Numbered from the stretch's first letter, positions 1 through 13,527 are shown. The stretch: DNA of 64,000 nt from Conus ventricosus (GCA_018398815.1 CM031601.1:31479881-31543880); one strand, 5' to 3'. Translations and numbers: made by a program. Notes: a model not told the origin generated them from the sequence alone.

Positions 1-1880
1 CCCTCCTGTCTCTCCTATCACCATCTCTCCTGCCTTTCCATCTGTCGCAACTTCTGTCTCTCCTGTCAACATCCCTCCTGTCTCTTCTGTCACCATCCAT
101 CCTGTCTCTCCTGTCACCATCCATCCTCTCTTTCCATCTGTCACCCTCCCTATTGTCTCTCCTGTCACCACCCATCCTGTCTCTCCTGTTACTATCCATC
201 CTGTCTCTCCTGTCACCATCCATCCTGTCTCTCCTGCTACTATCCATCCTGTCTCTTCTGTCACCATCCATCCTGTCTCTCCTGTCACCATCCATCCTGT
301 CTCTCCTGTCATAATCCATCCTGTCTCTCCTGTCACCACCCATCCTGTCTCTCCTGTTACTATCCATCCTGTCTCTCCTGTCACCATCCATCCTGTCTCT
401 TCTGTTACCATCCATCCTCTCTTTCCATCTGTCACCCTCCCTATTGTCTCTCCTGTCACCACCCATCCTGTCTCTCCTGTTACTATCCATCCTGTCTCTT
501 CTGTCACCATCCATCGTGTCTCTCTTGTCACCATCCATCCTCTCTTTCCATCTGTCACCCTCCCTATTGTCCCTCCTGTCACCATTCCGTCCTGTCTTTC
601 CTGTCACCACCCATCCTGTCTCTCCTGTCACATCCCTCCTGTCTCTCCATCTGGCACCACCACCACTGTCACCATCCGTCCTGTCTTTCTGTCTGTCACC
701 ATCCCTCCTGTCACCATTCCCTCCTGTCTTTCCTGTCACCATTCCTCCTGTCTCTCCTGTCACCATCCCTTCTGTCTCTCTCCATCACCATCTCTCCTTC
801 TTTTCCATCTGTCGCCCCTTCTGTCTCTCCTGTCACCATCCCTCTTGTCTTTCCTGTCACCATCCCTCTTGTCTTTCTTGTCACCAACCCTCCTGTCTCT
901 CCTGTCACCATCCCTCCTGTATCTCCTGTCACCATCTCTCCTGTCACCATCTCTCCTGTCACCATCCCTCCTGTCACCATCCCTCCTGTATCTCCTGTCA
1001 CCATCTCTCCTGTCACCATCTCTCCTGTCACCATCCCTCCTGTCACCATCCCTCCTGTATCTCCTGTCACCATCTCTCCTGTCACCATCTCTCCTGTCAC
1101 CATCCCTCCTGTATCTCCTGTCACCATCCCTCCTGTCTCTCCTGTCACCATCTTCCTGTCTCTCCTGTCACCATCTCTCCTGTCACCATCCCTCCTGTCT
1201 CTCCTGTCACCATCTTTCCTGTCTCTCCTGTCACCATCTCTCCTGTCACCATCTCTCCTGTCACCAACCCTCCTGTCTCTCCTGTCACCATCCCTCCTGT
1301 CTCTCCTGTCACCATCCCTCCTGTCTTTCCATCTGTCACCATCCCTCCTGTTTTTCCATCTGTCACCATCCCTCCTGTATCTCCTGTCACCATTCCCTCC
1401 TGTCTTTCCTGTCACCATTCCTCCTGTCTCTCCTGTCACCATTCCTCCTGTCCCTCCTGTCACCATCCCTCCTGTCTTTCCATCTGTCACCATCCCTCCG
1501 TCTTTCCATCTGTCACTATCCATCCTGTCTCTCCCGTCACCATCTCTCCTGTCTCCATTCCTCCTGTCTTTCCATCTGTCACCATCCCTCCTGTCTTTCC
1601 ATCTGTCGCCATCCCTCCTGTCTTTCCATCTGTCACCATCCCTCCTGTCTTTCCATCTGTCACCATCCCTCTTGTCTTCCCATCTGTCACCATCCCTCCT
1701 GTCTCTCCTGTCACCATCCGTCCTGTCTTTCCATCTGTCACCATCCCTCTTGTCCTTCCATCTGTCACCATCCCTCCTGTCTTTCCATCTGTCACCATCC
1801 CTCCTGTCTTTCCATCTGTCACCATCCCTCTTGTCTCTCCTGTCACCATCCCTCCTGTCTTTCCATTGATCAATCTTCTT
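1..1880. repeat. Pyrimidine-rich minisatellite, CTCCTGTCACCATC family
   Basis: Tandem array of short units (about 15, 24 and 27 bases) built from CTCCTGTC, ACCATCC and TTCCATCTGTC. The + strand is almost free of G except in CTGTC. Several frames stay open for hundreds of codons in both directions only because the unit lacks stops; I do not consider these genes. The array begins before the window, so its full length is unknown. Confidence 0.95.
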
Positions 1881-3470
1881 GGTTACCTATTATTACCTCT
1901 CGTATCTTTCCAATCACCACCATCCTATCTTTCCAATCATCACCATCCTATCTTTCCAATCACCACCCTCCTATCTTTCCAATCATTACCCTCCTATCTT
2001 TCCAATCACCACCTTCCTATCTTTCCAATCATTACCTCTCCTATCTTTCCAATCATCACCCTCCTATCTTTCCAATCATCACCCTCCTATCTTTCCTATT
2101 ACCTCTCCTATCTTTCCAATCATCACCATCCTAAATTTTTCTATCATTACCCTCATATATTTCCAGTCATCATCCTCTTATCTTTCCAATCATCACCCTC
2201 CTATCTTTCCAATCATTACCTCTCCTATCTTTCCAATCATCACCCTCCTATCTTTCCAATCATCACCCTAATCATCACCCTCCGATCTTTCCAATCGTCA
2301 CCCTCCTATCTTTCCAATCATTACCTCTCCAATCTTTCCTATCATCACCCTCTTATCTTTCCAATCGTCGCCCTCCTATCTTTCCAATCATTACCTCTCC
2401 TATCTTTCCAATCATTACCTCTCCAATCTTTCCTATCATCACCCTCCTATCTTTGCTATCATCACCCTCCTGTATTTTCAATCATCATCCTTCTATCTTT
2501 CCAATCAATACCCTCCTATCTTTCCGATCACCACCCTCATATCTTTGCAATCATCACCCTCCCATCTTTCCAATCATCACCTGTCCTATCTTTTCAAGCA
2601 TCACCCTCCTATGTTTCCAATCACCACCCTCCTATCTTTCCATGCATTACCTCTCTTATCTTTCCAATCATTACCCCTCCTATCTTTCCAATCATTACCC
2701 CTCCTATCTTTTCAGTCATTATCTCTCCTATCTTTCCAATCATTACCCTCCTATCTTTCCAATCATTACCCCTCCTATCTTTCCAATCATTACCCCTCCT
2801 ATCTTTTCAGTCATTATCTCTCCTATCTTTCCAATCATTACCCCTCCTATCTTTCCAATCATTACCCCTTCTATCTTTCCAATCATTGCCCCTCCTATCT
2901 TTTCAGTCATTATCTCTCCTATCTTTCCAATCATTACCCCTCCTATCTTTCCAATCATTACCCCTCCTATCTTTCCAATCATCACCTGTCCTATCTTTCC
3001 AATCATCACCCTCCTATCTTTCCAATCATTACCCCTCCAATCTTTCCAATCATCACCTTTCCTATCTTTCCAATCATCACCCTCCTATCTTTCCAATCAT
3101 TACCCCTCCTATCTTTCCAATCATCACCTTTCTTATCTTTCCAGTCATCACCCTCCTATCTTTCCAGTCATTACCTCTCCTATCTTTCCAATCATCACCT
3201 TTCCTATCTTTCCAATCATCACCTTTCCTATCTTTCCAGTCATTACCTCTCCTGTCTTTCCAATCATTACCTCTCCTATCTTTCCAATCATCACCTTTCC
3301 TATCTTTCCAATCGTCACCCTCCTGTCTTTCCAATCATCACCTTCCTATCTTTCCAATCATCACCTTTCCTATCTTTCCAATCGTCACCCTCCTGTCTTT
3401 CCAATCATCACCTTCCTATCTTTCCAATCATTATCCTACATCTTTTCCCATCCATTGTGCCTCCTGTCTT
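1881..3470. repeat. Pyrimidine-rich minisatellite, TATCTTTCCAATCATCACC family
   Basis: Second tandem family abutting the first, unit about 23 bases (CTATCTTTCCAATCATTACC plus CCT), with ATC/ATT, CC/CCC and TTTTCAGTC variants that create local higher-order patterns. It shares the C/T strand bias and the TTTCCA core of the first family, so the two are probably related by drift of one ancestral array. Confidence 0.93.
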
Positions 3471-3564
3471 TTTCGTCCATCATTATCCACCCCCAACCCC
3501 CGCCCCCATTTTCCCAGGCATCCATCACCCCTCCGGTCTTTCCTTCCAGTTAAAAACATTTTGT

Positions 3565-4265
<701 letters not shown>

Positions 4266-4323
4266 ATAAAGGATGGAAAATAAATAAAAAGGATGATCCC
4301 TTAAATTAGTTCAAACAATGAAT

Positions 4324-4423
4324 NNNNNNNNNNNNNNNNNNNNNNNNNNNNNNNNNNNNNNNNNNNNNNNNNNNNNNNNNNNNNNNNNNNNNNNNNNNNN
4401 NNNNNNNNNNNNNNNNNNNNNNN
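4324..4423. other. Assembly gap of 100 N
   Basis: Exactly 100 N, the conventional length for a scaffold gap of unknown size. True distance and orientation across it cannot be judged from the sequence. It lies just right of the largest repeat block, which is the likely reason the contig ended. Confidence 0.99.
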
Positions 4424-4928
4424 GATCCCCAAAATGGAGCCCGGGGATTGGTGCACATGCTGGAGTCTTTGACTGAGTGTCCAAAGATTATTATACGATT
4501 GCTTGGAATCCTTTAAATGAGGTTTGATTATCTAACTCAGCAAGACATTAACTTAACATGTGTTTGGTAGATCTCAGAGTTATTTGCGATCGGTAGAGTA
4601 AATTACGAATTGTCTTCATGCATATGTTCGTTGCCTCTCACGCGGCTGCATTATTTCGACCAAAGGTAGTTCGCCCTACGGAAAGATGGTTCACTCCGCG
4701 GAAAAGTGAAGCCAGATGGCTGGCACATTCCATGCTGCCACTTCCACCTTCACAGGCTATCTTTCCACGCGTGTCCAACATGGCGAGTAAGGCAGGAGGA
4801 GGCAACTGGTGCGCCGCGCCGAACTGTCATAATTCTCGGAAGAAGGGGTTCCGGTGTTTTTCTTTTCCAAAAGACGAAGAAAGGTGAGATCATTTTCTGT
4901 GTTACATTTCCTGAATACGTTGTTTTAA

Positions 4929-5009
4929 GAGAGAGAGAGAGAAAGAGAGAGAGTCAGTTCAGCTGCGTGAGCGAGGAAATTGCTCCCGCGATGTTGTCAT
5001 GCAGAAGCA

Positions 5010-5049
<40 letters not shown>

Positions 5050-5165
5050 TAAAAATGCATAGGATACTACTAGCGCTCACATACACACACTTATAGGTGC
5101 TTGCACACACACGCACGCACGCACACACACACGCACACCACACACACACACACACACACACACAC
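4929..5165. repeat. Microsatellites in THAP intron 1
   Basis: (GA)n at about 4929-4955 and 5030-5050, (GT)n at 5010-5030, and (CA)n with GCAC variants at about 5090-5165, all between THAP exons 1 and 2. Confidence 0.9.
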
Positions 5166-5801
5166 TTGTATGAAGATGATACGCATACATATGTGCATAA
5201 GCAAGTGACCATGTGCTCACACGGTGCACATATGCACACACTGAGAGAACGTCTACAGACTGGCGTTAAAAAACAGTTTCTATATTGAACCAAGTTTCAC
5301 CATTCTTTTTGTGTTCTTTGCAGATGCAAGAAGTGGGTTCAGAACTGTAGGCGTGAAGATCTTGTGGGCAAACCAGCTGCGTACCTTCATGCAAACTGCT
5401 GTATTTGCTCTGAGCATTTTGAAGCCAATCAGTTCATGGACACACCCGCAAGAACTGTCGACTGATTTGGAGTGCAGTACCAACGCTTTTCAGTGTACCA
5501 AATCCACCACCAAGACTGACCATAAAACGACCACTTCCCACACGATCGGAGCTGCCACCAGCAAAAAAAGCACGGAGGCAAAAGACAACATCAACATGTG
5601 ATGCAGGTAATCAACATTATCATTTTACTAACTAACATCATAGTGCACATAGTATTTGGAAAAAGTACAGTTGTGAATGCTGTCAAACACTGTCTGCATA
5701 ACTCGGCATCCGTTGACTAACAAAATCCTTTAGCAGTTACTTGTTTATGTGTATGTATGCTTGCGCCACCGTGATTTAATGCAGGCTTATTTGTGCGTGC
5801 C

Positions 5802-6058
<257 letters not shown>

Positions 6059-6840
6059 GACATTAAAATGCAAATCCACTTTCTGTCAACAGATGTAAGC
6101 ACTGCAAAAGATGCATCTGTTGTGCAAACCGATTCTCTGTCAACTGGTCCTGGGGAGTCCACTCCATCTGTTCAACCCTATGTCTCTGCTCCTGGACCCT
6201 CGTCTGCCCATGTTCCAGCACTGTCTTCCTCCTCAGCTTATGGGCCTTCTTCAGTGGAGAGTTCTCTCAAACAAAAAATAAAGGCTCTTCAGCAGAAATG
6301 TCGTCGCTTGAAGAACTCGCCGTTTAAGAAAAGCATGACAAACCAAGAAGAGTTTATCCAGCAGAAGAAAAGTCGTTTGCTTTCTGAGCTCAAAGATTTT
6401 CTTCCGCCACCGACAATGAGGTTTGTGGAGACGCAGATCCGACAAGCGGGAAGACAAAAAAAAGGTCACCGATGGACGCCTGCTGAAAAATCTTTGGCCC
6501 TGTCATTGCTCCATGCAAGCCCGAAAGCATATCGTATTCTACAAAAGCTACTGAACTTGCCGTCTGTTGCCACTCTCAGAAGAGCCATTTGGTCTTGCCA
6601 TTTATCAGGGTTTTTTGTAAATGTTTTTTATATACTTCTTACAGACAAAATATCCCATGTAAAGAATGCAAAACAATACCAACCAAAGATAGGAGAAGAC
6701 ACCCCCCTCCCACCCCCTGCACTCTCTTTCTCTCTGAAATACAAGACAGAGTGATGTAAACAAAACAAAAAAGAAGAAATAAGATGACGACACAGAGTGA
6801 TGTAAACAAAAAAAAAGAAGAAATAAGATGATGATAAAGT

Positions 6841-6878
6841 CCACACACACACATGCACGCACGCATGTGCGCGCGCAC

Positions 6879-6960
<82 letters not shown>

Positions 6961-6962
6961 CA

Positions 6963-7030
<68 letters not shown>

Positions 7031-7046
7031 ACATACACACACACAT
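6841..7046. repeat. (CA)n/(GCAC)n microsatellite
   Basis: CACG-rich block followed by three (CA)n runs separated by AAACAACAT. The stretch from here to 7409 shows no gene; 7050-7409 is unique-looking sequence that I cannot assign. Confidence 0.92.
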
Positions 7047-7409
7047 AGACAGATGAGACAGAGAGAACACGAAACTTGTAAAACATTGTGTTCCATCACT
7101 TCCTGATCTGCCAGTCGGCTGTGTTATGCCCCGGTAAAGTGGGAGTGGCAGGCAGAGCCTGCTCGCGGCACGGCGCTCAGCCGGCTTCACTGTGGCTAAT
7201 ACTGCGGACAGAGTAACCGCTCAGCGAGTGAACCGTCTTTCCGTAAGGCGTACAGTCTTTGATTCGACCCATTCCATCACGATCACCCATTCTGTGCTCC
7301 AGGGAGTTATATCTGATTCCGCCCATTGCCCCACATCCATCTGCTGTCATCACCCCCGTTTGTCATAAGATTTTAGCGAACTGCTAACTCGCGCACAGCT
7401 TGATCACAG

Positions 7410-8190
7410 TGTAGTGATGCACGGTTTCTGCGCTCATAGGCGAGCTCAGCGGAAGTCTTCTTCTTCCTAAAATACTGGTTCACTCAAAAATGAGTAGGTC
7501 ACCAGCGCGCATGTTAAGTGTTCACCTCGCATGAGAAGTGTTCACTGACACTCAGGTAAACAAGCAGACAAACTCCTGCAGTACGACAGGGAGCTTCAAG
7601 AGTGCGGTCCTGCTAACTAGTGGTTAGTTTAGCGATGCTAGGCCTTGAAGAGAGCGGACTAGGTAATTTATAGTTGGCTAGGGAGTTTGACACACGGCCT
7701 TGAGGAGAGAGCGGACTAGCTAACTTGTAGTTAGCTAGGGAGCTGGACACTTGGCCTTGAGGAGAGCGGACTAGCTAAGTCGTACAACAGTGACAGTAAC
7801 ACTAGTGACAGACCAGCGCTAGGGCCTCCAATTAACAGGAGACAGTTTTGCCCTTGCACTGCGACAGAACAGCTGTAGACGGTTACAACGGCTAGGATGG
7901 TTTTGACAGTACCACTGCAGGGCCCGGAGGTGGACACTGACAGAATGAGAAAGACAGTGCACTGGCTGCAGAACCTCTGACGCAAGTCGAATGTGGACAG
8001 AGTGCATCGCAGACTGACCTAGACTAGACCTTACTTGGTAGCTCATGCCAGTGATGGGCTTGGGAAAGAATCCTGACGAAGCCCCCAAGCCAGAATCTGG
8101 ACTGACCAGGTAAGGTAGAGTGTGTGTGTGTGTGAGTGCAGAAGTGTTAGGTATATAAACGAACTTCTTGAGTGTAGGGAAAACACTTCA
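7410..8190 (+). repeat. 5' long terminal repeat
   Basis: 781 bases, TG...CA ends. Contains internal near-tandem units around CTAGCTAACTTGTAGTTAGCTAGGG at about 7610-7790. Downstream copy is about 30 bases shorter overall, with differences such as CTCATAGG/ACATAGG near the start. Confidence 0.9.
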
Positions 8191-8191
8191 T

Positions 8192-8208
8192 TGGTGTCAG
8201 AAGTGGGA
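8192..8208 (+). promoter_or_regulatory. Primer binding site complementary to tRNA-Leu 3' end
   Basis: TGGTGTCAGAAGTGGGA lies one base after the 5' LTR. It is the reverse complement of the CCA-tailed acceptor/T-arm end of animal tRNA-Leu as I remember it (…CCCACTTCTGACACCA). Confidence 0.8.
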
Positions 8209-8714
8209 TATACTTAGAACTTTCAATTAGTACAACCCTAGATGTAAGTTAACAACAAACAGAAGTTGTTAATAGCGTTGGGTGTTGGTTGTGTTTTACA
8301 CAGACCAGGTACTAATTGTACTCCACACTAGCACTTTCCAGTCACTCCATTTATAAAAGGGGGAAAGATTTATTCAGTAGACCATAGGGCTGAATGTACC
8401 GCAGCCTGGATTGAGCACTGCAGCTTGTGTGTTCAGGGAAAAGGAAGGGGAAATTTACGTTATCCATGATGATCAGTGTCCATTCCTTGTGGCAAACCCA
8501 GTGACCTGCTTGCACTGATTGATTTCGGAACGCAGCAGGGGGCCATGGGAGATTTAATAGAGCCCCAAAATGGCCGCCGCATTGGGGGAAGAAAAGAAAG
8601 TACTCCCTTACCCACATGTGATGAGCAGCTGTCCATGGATGATTTCTGGTCCTCTCTTCACTCGGGGCAAGCAAAAGCATAAGTCAAGTTGCTGAACCCA
8701 GTGATGCCAGTTCC

Positions 8715-10310
8715 TTGTTCGCCGAGCTGCCACCAGTTCCGACTCGTCCACCAAATTTTGTGGACAAGCTGGTTGAGTTGGAAGTGGTCTTTCCTGGGTC
8801 TGCTGAAAAATTGGAACCCCATCTCTCCAGAATGGTGAGAAAGCGATCACCAGGAAGGAGCGAGTCTTTTAGACTTAATTACTTGGATCGAGGACACGGG
8901 CAGTCGCGGAGGTCTACGTCTTCGTCAAGGTCGGCCTCTAGCAGACAGCGTTGCCACAGATTTGGGTCAGAGTCTCTGACGTGGGAACCCAAGCAGTGTC
9001 TGAAGCAATCGAATCCTGAAGCAAGATCACAGGGACGACAGCAAAGACACCATGGCAGGGACTTTAGACTTAAAAATTCCAGGCACTTTTTCCCGGATAC
9101 TCAAGTAGGTCCAGGTCGCCAGCACCGACTGACCTCAGGTGTCGAGATTTCGCTGGAGATCATGACCAAGAGCATAGAGATGGGGAGGGGCGCCTGTATA
9201 GTGGCAGGAGGCATGACGGACGAATACGGACCCCATCGAGCTATCCCCTGCCCTCGAGAGTAACTTGGAGCAGGCACCAAAGTAAGTCACACAGAAACGG
9301 GTTTTACTGCCATGACCACCCGACTGCGCTGAGAGTGAGTCGGAATTGTATTCTGACTCCTCAGACGCAGCAGGGAGAACAGTCATGTTGGGAAGAGAAC
9401 AGTCATGTTAGGCATTCCCATTCTGGACCAAGGGGAACCCCAGAAATTACCAAAAAGTCTACAGTATGACGGGAACAAGACTGGCTGTCATTCAAGTACA
9501 GTTCAACAGCTATATAGAACAGCCCTCAGCTGGTCAGAAATGGAGAGTCGGGATTACCTGGGATGGTGTCTGGAAGGAAAAAGCCCTAGACTTCTTCATC
9601 ATTACCACCAAGATGGGCAGTCAGTGTGCTATCGCCAAATGATGATGAAGTTTGAAGCACGCTTCGGGGCCAGAGAGTGACTGAAACGGCCAAGATCAAG
9701 TTCAGCAAGCAGCCAGAACCAGCGGATTCCTATGAGGACTGGGCAGACAGGGTCACAGTGCTTGCTGTTCAGCTTTCAGAGACTGCCAAAAAAGATATGT
9801 ACAGGGCGAGGCGATCAGCAAATTTTGCACTGGCAGTCAGGACAAGGAGGCAGGTAAATATGCCTATCTGGAGAAACCCCAAACATGGAAGAAGCCGTCC
9901 ATAAAGTAAAGTGGTACCAGCACGTCTCCTGGTCATGGATGAGGCACAAGGAAAGTTCAGGAGGAGCCACAGGTCAGTTCTAGTTTTTCCAGGCAGGTAT
10001 TGGACAGCTGTATTAAGCAGATCCTGGAAAAGTTGACCCCTCATCTTCAGCTTCTAGCTAAAGAAAGGACAAAGCAACCTGATAATCCAGATTCCGGTAT
10101 CAAGTGGTTCTACTGCAAACAGGTTGGGCACCGGAAAAAAAAGATTGCAGGCGGTACCAGAAGTGGCTGCAGAACCAGTCTAGCAAAGGAGAGGGAAGGA
10201 AGGAAAAGGATCCTAGCTCTCTAGTCAAGGCTCCAGTTCCTGCATGCTCTGTCGATGCGGTAAGGACCATCTGCCATGGCAGGATTTCCAAGGTGCAACC
10301 TTCAGTATGA
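8715..10310 (+). pseudogene. Decayed gag-like region of the LTR element
   Basis: Consecutive open segments: 8715-9263 (basic, Arg/Ser-rich after an N-terminal FAELPPVPTRP stretch), 9405-9680 and 9677-9904 (WSEMESRDYLGWCLEGK and YEDWADRVTVLA, the pattern of retrotransposon gag capsid regions), and 10000-10310. A zinc-knuckle remnant (FYC, then GH four residues on) sits near 10105-10150 and is broken by an eight-A run, where the frame changes. Similarity to Gypsy gag is my judgement from motif pattern; no intact gag frame remains. Confidence 0.55.
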
Positions 10311-10689
10311 TCCAAGGCAGTGGAGCTACCGGCAATACTCAGCCACATATGCCTTGTGCTTCACCACTGAAAGTATCCAACAGCCCCAGGCAGTCAGCAC
10401 CCCATGCAAGAATTTGAAGGAATCTGAGGTTATTCGAATTGCTAGGGTCAGGGCCGGTTCTAAGGTGAAGTGACCATGAGGGAGAACAGGTCAAGGTGCC
10501 AGAGTCAGGTTTCAGGTACTGCTGGCAAATCAAGTTGCTCAGGATCACCACATGGAAAAGTGTCGGCCAGGCATACTCAGGACAGTAAGAGTATTGGGCA
10601 GTCTAGCCAGAGTCAGGAGGGTCCCAAGACAGGAGCAGGGAATCTTCTGACAAAGGGCCCACAACAGGGAAAAGATGCACAGACTCAAG

Positions 10690-11289
10690 CCCTACTGCTG
10701 AGATCCAGGATGCCATATTTTCTCGCAAGGACATGTCTGTACATCGCCACAGATCCAGGAAGGCAAAGGAGGCTGGTTCCACATGCCAGGAAACCCAAAA
10801 GAGGGGCAAGAAGTGTTTGATTCCTGGGTGTGGGGAGGCTAACAGGTATCCTAAAGCTCATGCCTTCATTCACCATCTGCCGGCATATTTGATGAAAGGC
10901 TGCCACTTTCATCAAAGGTTGTTTTGCAGGGTCGGACACAGGCACTTAGACAGGCAATGGCATGGCTATTGGGTCCATGTGGAAACTGGGAAAAGCTGGT
11001 GGACTTCATCAGCAGGCGGCGCTGCACCAGCTTGGGCGATACAATCTTCACCAACTGCCAGAAGGAGGCCATGAAGGCTTTTAGCCAGCATGTGGGAGAG
11101 CCAGGTCCAGAAGCATTTAATCTGAAGTCTGTGCCGGCTCTCATTCACTGGAAGGCACTGTTGGTGTTGACGGCTAGTATGAGCCCAGAGAGGCAGAGCT
11201 GCTGGCGGAGGAGGTACCCAGCACCAGTGGACATGGAATCCCCTGAGCCTTCTGCTTGCTGTTTTGGGTGCCTGAGAGCGAGACTGTGA
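10690..11289 (+). pseudogene. Unidentified ORF where pol is expected
   Basis: Two overlapping open frames, about 10690-10930 and 10880-11289, look like one protein split by a frame change in a TTT run near 10890. The first part has a zinc-finger-like CLIPGCG ... HAFIHHLP pattern; the second a WLLGPCGNWEKLVDFI helix-rich region and ALIHWKALLVLTASM. It lies between gag-like sequence and the polypurine tract, so it occupies the place of protease/RT/integrase. I do not recognise the family and see no catalytic motif. Confidence 0.4.
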
Positions 11290-11577
11290 TGGTATGCTGA
11301 GGGGCGTGCAAGGCCTGGGAGCCTGCCCAAGCAGTGCTACCTTAGGCGTCTGCTGACCTTTCGAAGTGGCTGAAGTAGTGGAGCCTTACCAGACGAGGTT
11401 GCAGACTGGCAATGGATCAGTTTCCATGGGCCTGTTGGCACACGGTGCTTTCTGTGTCTCCGGCTGCTAAACAGGAAGCACTCTCAAAGGACCTGCAAAT
11501 CGACACTAACCAGACATGGGCTCAAGCGAGGTGAAGAGCTCCCTTCCTCACTGCAACCCCTTGATGAAAAGCTTTCA

Positions 11578-11593
11578 TCATAAAGTCGGGGAG
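11578..11593 (+). promoter_or_regulatory. Polypurine tract of the LTR element
   Basis: CATAAAGTCGGGGAG immediately before the 3' LTR; the purine run GGGGAG abuts TGTAGTGA. Position and composition fit plus-strand priming in LTR retrotransposons. Confidence 0.75.
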
Positions 11594-12342
11594 TGTAGTG
11601 ACGCACGGTTTCTGCGCACATAGGCGACCTCAGCGGAGGTGCACCTCGCATGAGAAGTGTTCACTGACACTCGGGTAAACAAACAGACGAACTCCTGCAG
11701 TACGACAGGGGAGCTTCAAGAGTGCGGTCCTGCTAACTAGTTGTTAGTTTAGCAATGCTAGGCCTTGAAGAGAGCGGACTAGCTAACTTATAGTTGGCTA
11801 GGGAGTTCGACACACGGCCTTGAGGAGAGAGCGGACAAGCTAACTTGTAGTTAGCTAGGGAGCTCGACACTTGGCTTTGAGGAGAGCAGACTAGCTAACT
11901 TGTAGTTAGCTAGGGAGCTAAGTCGTACAACATTGACAGTAACACTAGTGACAGACCAGTGCTAGGGCCTCCAATTAACAGGAGACAGTTTTGCCCTAGC
12001 ACTGCGACAGGACAGCCGTAGACTGTTACAACGGTTAGGATGGTTTTGACAGTACCACTGCAGGGCCTGGAGGTGGACACTGACAGAAAGACAGTGCACC
12101 AGCTGCAGAACCTCTGACGCAAGTCGAATGTGGACAGCTTGGACAGAGTGCGTCGCAGACTGACCTAGACTAGACCTTACTTGGTAGCTCATGCCAGTGA
12201 TGGGCTTGGGAAAGAATCCTGATGAAGCCCCCAAGCCAGAATCTGGACTGACCAGGTAAGGTAGAGTGTGTGTGTGTGAGTGCAGAAGTGCTAGGTATAG
12301 GTATGTAAACGAACTTCTTTTGAGTGTAGGGAAAGCAGTTCA
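11594..12342 (+). repeat. 3' long terminal repeat
   Basis: 749 bases, same TGTAGTGA start and TTCA end as the 5' copy, followed directly by ACAG of the target duplication. Confidence 0.9.
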
Positions 12343-12984
12343 ACAGTGACATAGTCTGTGATTCACATCGATTCTGCCTGACTCGGTATCGACGCATTCA
12401 CTCCCCTGAATAATGAAGACCCAACAACCTTGTATTTTCCTTGTATTCTATGAGGACAAATAAAATATCGTGTGTATCGTGTAACCTAAAGCTGTTCTAC
12501 GTTGAAGGGATCTAATTGAGTAATAACAGGCAACTCACACACTGTTTTGCGCGGGGAGGGGGGGGGGGGGGACCAATAGTTTAACACACCTGTGCACATT
12601 ATATCATCCACGAAGGACAGTGTTCAAAGATGTTTAATATTAGTGTAAACTCGACATTTCAATGGGCAGTGGCAGATGGGAGAATGCTAGGAGAATCCAT
12701 CTGAGCCCAAATTCTGGAGTACATGATCGCTGTCTGAAAGGGTTTCTCCTGTATGTTTCAAAGTGGCAGCCTGTGTAATATAAAAAAAGAGGATTCATCC
12801 TCTGTCAGGTCTACACATATAATTCTTGACCTTCAAGTTCAGAAAAAATCTCATGTTACATTTCACTTACTAGGGACAGTGAGGACGTAAATCCATATCC
12901 CTCAGAGTAAAACGATTGATCCAGTCGATCACACCCATCATCATCATCATTATCATCAACAAAATCAGATTTAAAAAGAAAAGA
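12343..12984. other. No gene seen between LTR element and LINE fragment
   Basis: Unique-looking sequence with an AATAAA at 12459-12464, a G tract near 12557-12571 and a CATCAT microsatellite at about 12937-12957. I see no supported coding region. Confidence 0.6.
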
Positions 12985-12996
12985 CTTAAGGGATCA

Positions 12997-13527
12997 TCAT
13001 CATCATCATCAGTCCTCTCCGTGCCTGCTGGCGCTTGAGGCTATGGCAAGAGATCTCCATCTGGCTCTGTCTGCGGCTGCTCTGGGGGCTGTGTTGAGAG
13101 TCAGTCCTTTGCCTTTCAGCTCTCTTTCTATTGTCCTGCGCCAGGTTTCCTTCGGTCGCCCCTGTTTTCTTTTACCTTGGGGGGTCCAGCGCAGGGCTGT
13201 TCTGGGGAGTGAGCTGGGTGGCATGCGACAGACATGCCCTAGCCATCTCCATCGACGCGCCTGGATGGTGTCCTGTATTGTGGAGACTCCTGTTCTAGTC
13301 CTCAGTTCTTCGTTTGAGATGATGTTCGGCCAGAAGATCCTGAGGATACGTCGCAGACATTTGTTCTGGAACACTTCCAGCTTTTTCTCGATGGCGACGG
13401 TCGTCTTCCAGCACTCTGAGCCATACAGGAGGACACTGAGGACATTGCTCTTGAAGAGTCGAATCTTCGTTTGGATGCTGAGGACGGTGGATCTCCAGAT
13501 GGGCCTAAGCACTGCGAAAGCTTGGTT
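12997..13527 (-). mobile_element. 5'-truncated LINE, C-terminal end of reverse transcriptase ORF
   Basis: The reverse-strand frame 13009-13512 matches the C-terminal part of non-LTR retrotransposon polyproteins (KSNVLSVLLYGSECWKTT, LEVFQNKCLRRILRIFWPN, RRWRWLGHVCRMP, GKRKQGRPKETWRRT). The 3' end carries a (GAT)n-type tail, as in RTE-like elements. CTTAAGGGATCA occurs at both ends (12985-12996 and 13528-13539), a 12-bp target duplication showing that this truncated copy is a complete insertion event. The frame is open for 167 codons, so it may be fairly young. Confidence 0.85.

Larger units (their letters stand above)
7410..12342 (+). mobile_element. LTR retrotransposon (Gypsy-like signals), apparently non-autonomous
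   Basis: Two long direct repeats, 7410-8190 and 11594-12342, both begin TGTAGTGA and end TTCA (TG...CA ends). The 4 bases ACAG flank both outer ends (7406-7409 and 12343-12346), as a target-site duplication. A primer site follows the 5' LTR after one base, and a purine tract (AAAGTCGGGGAG, preceding 11594) precedes the 3' LTR. The 3.4-kb interior holds gag-like remains in several frames and a second conserved-looking ORF, but I find no YxDD reverse transcriptase, RNase H or integrase motif. The two LTRs differ by several indels, so the insertion is not recent. Confidence 0.9.

Noticed and set aside
12459..12464. AATAAA as end of an upstream host gene
   Set aside because: No coding exon was found to its left outside the LTR element.
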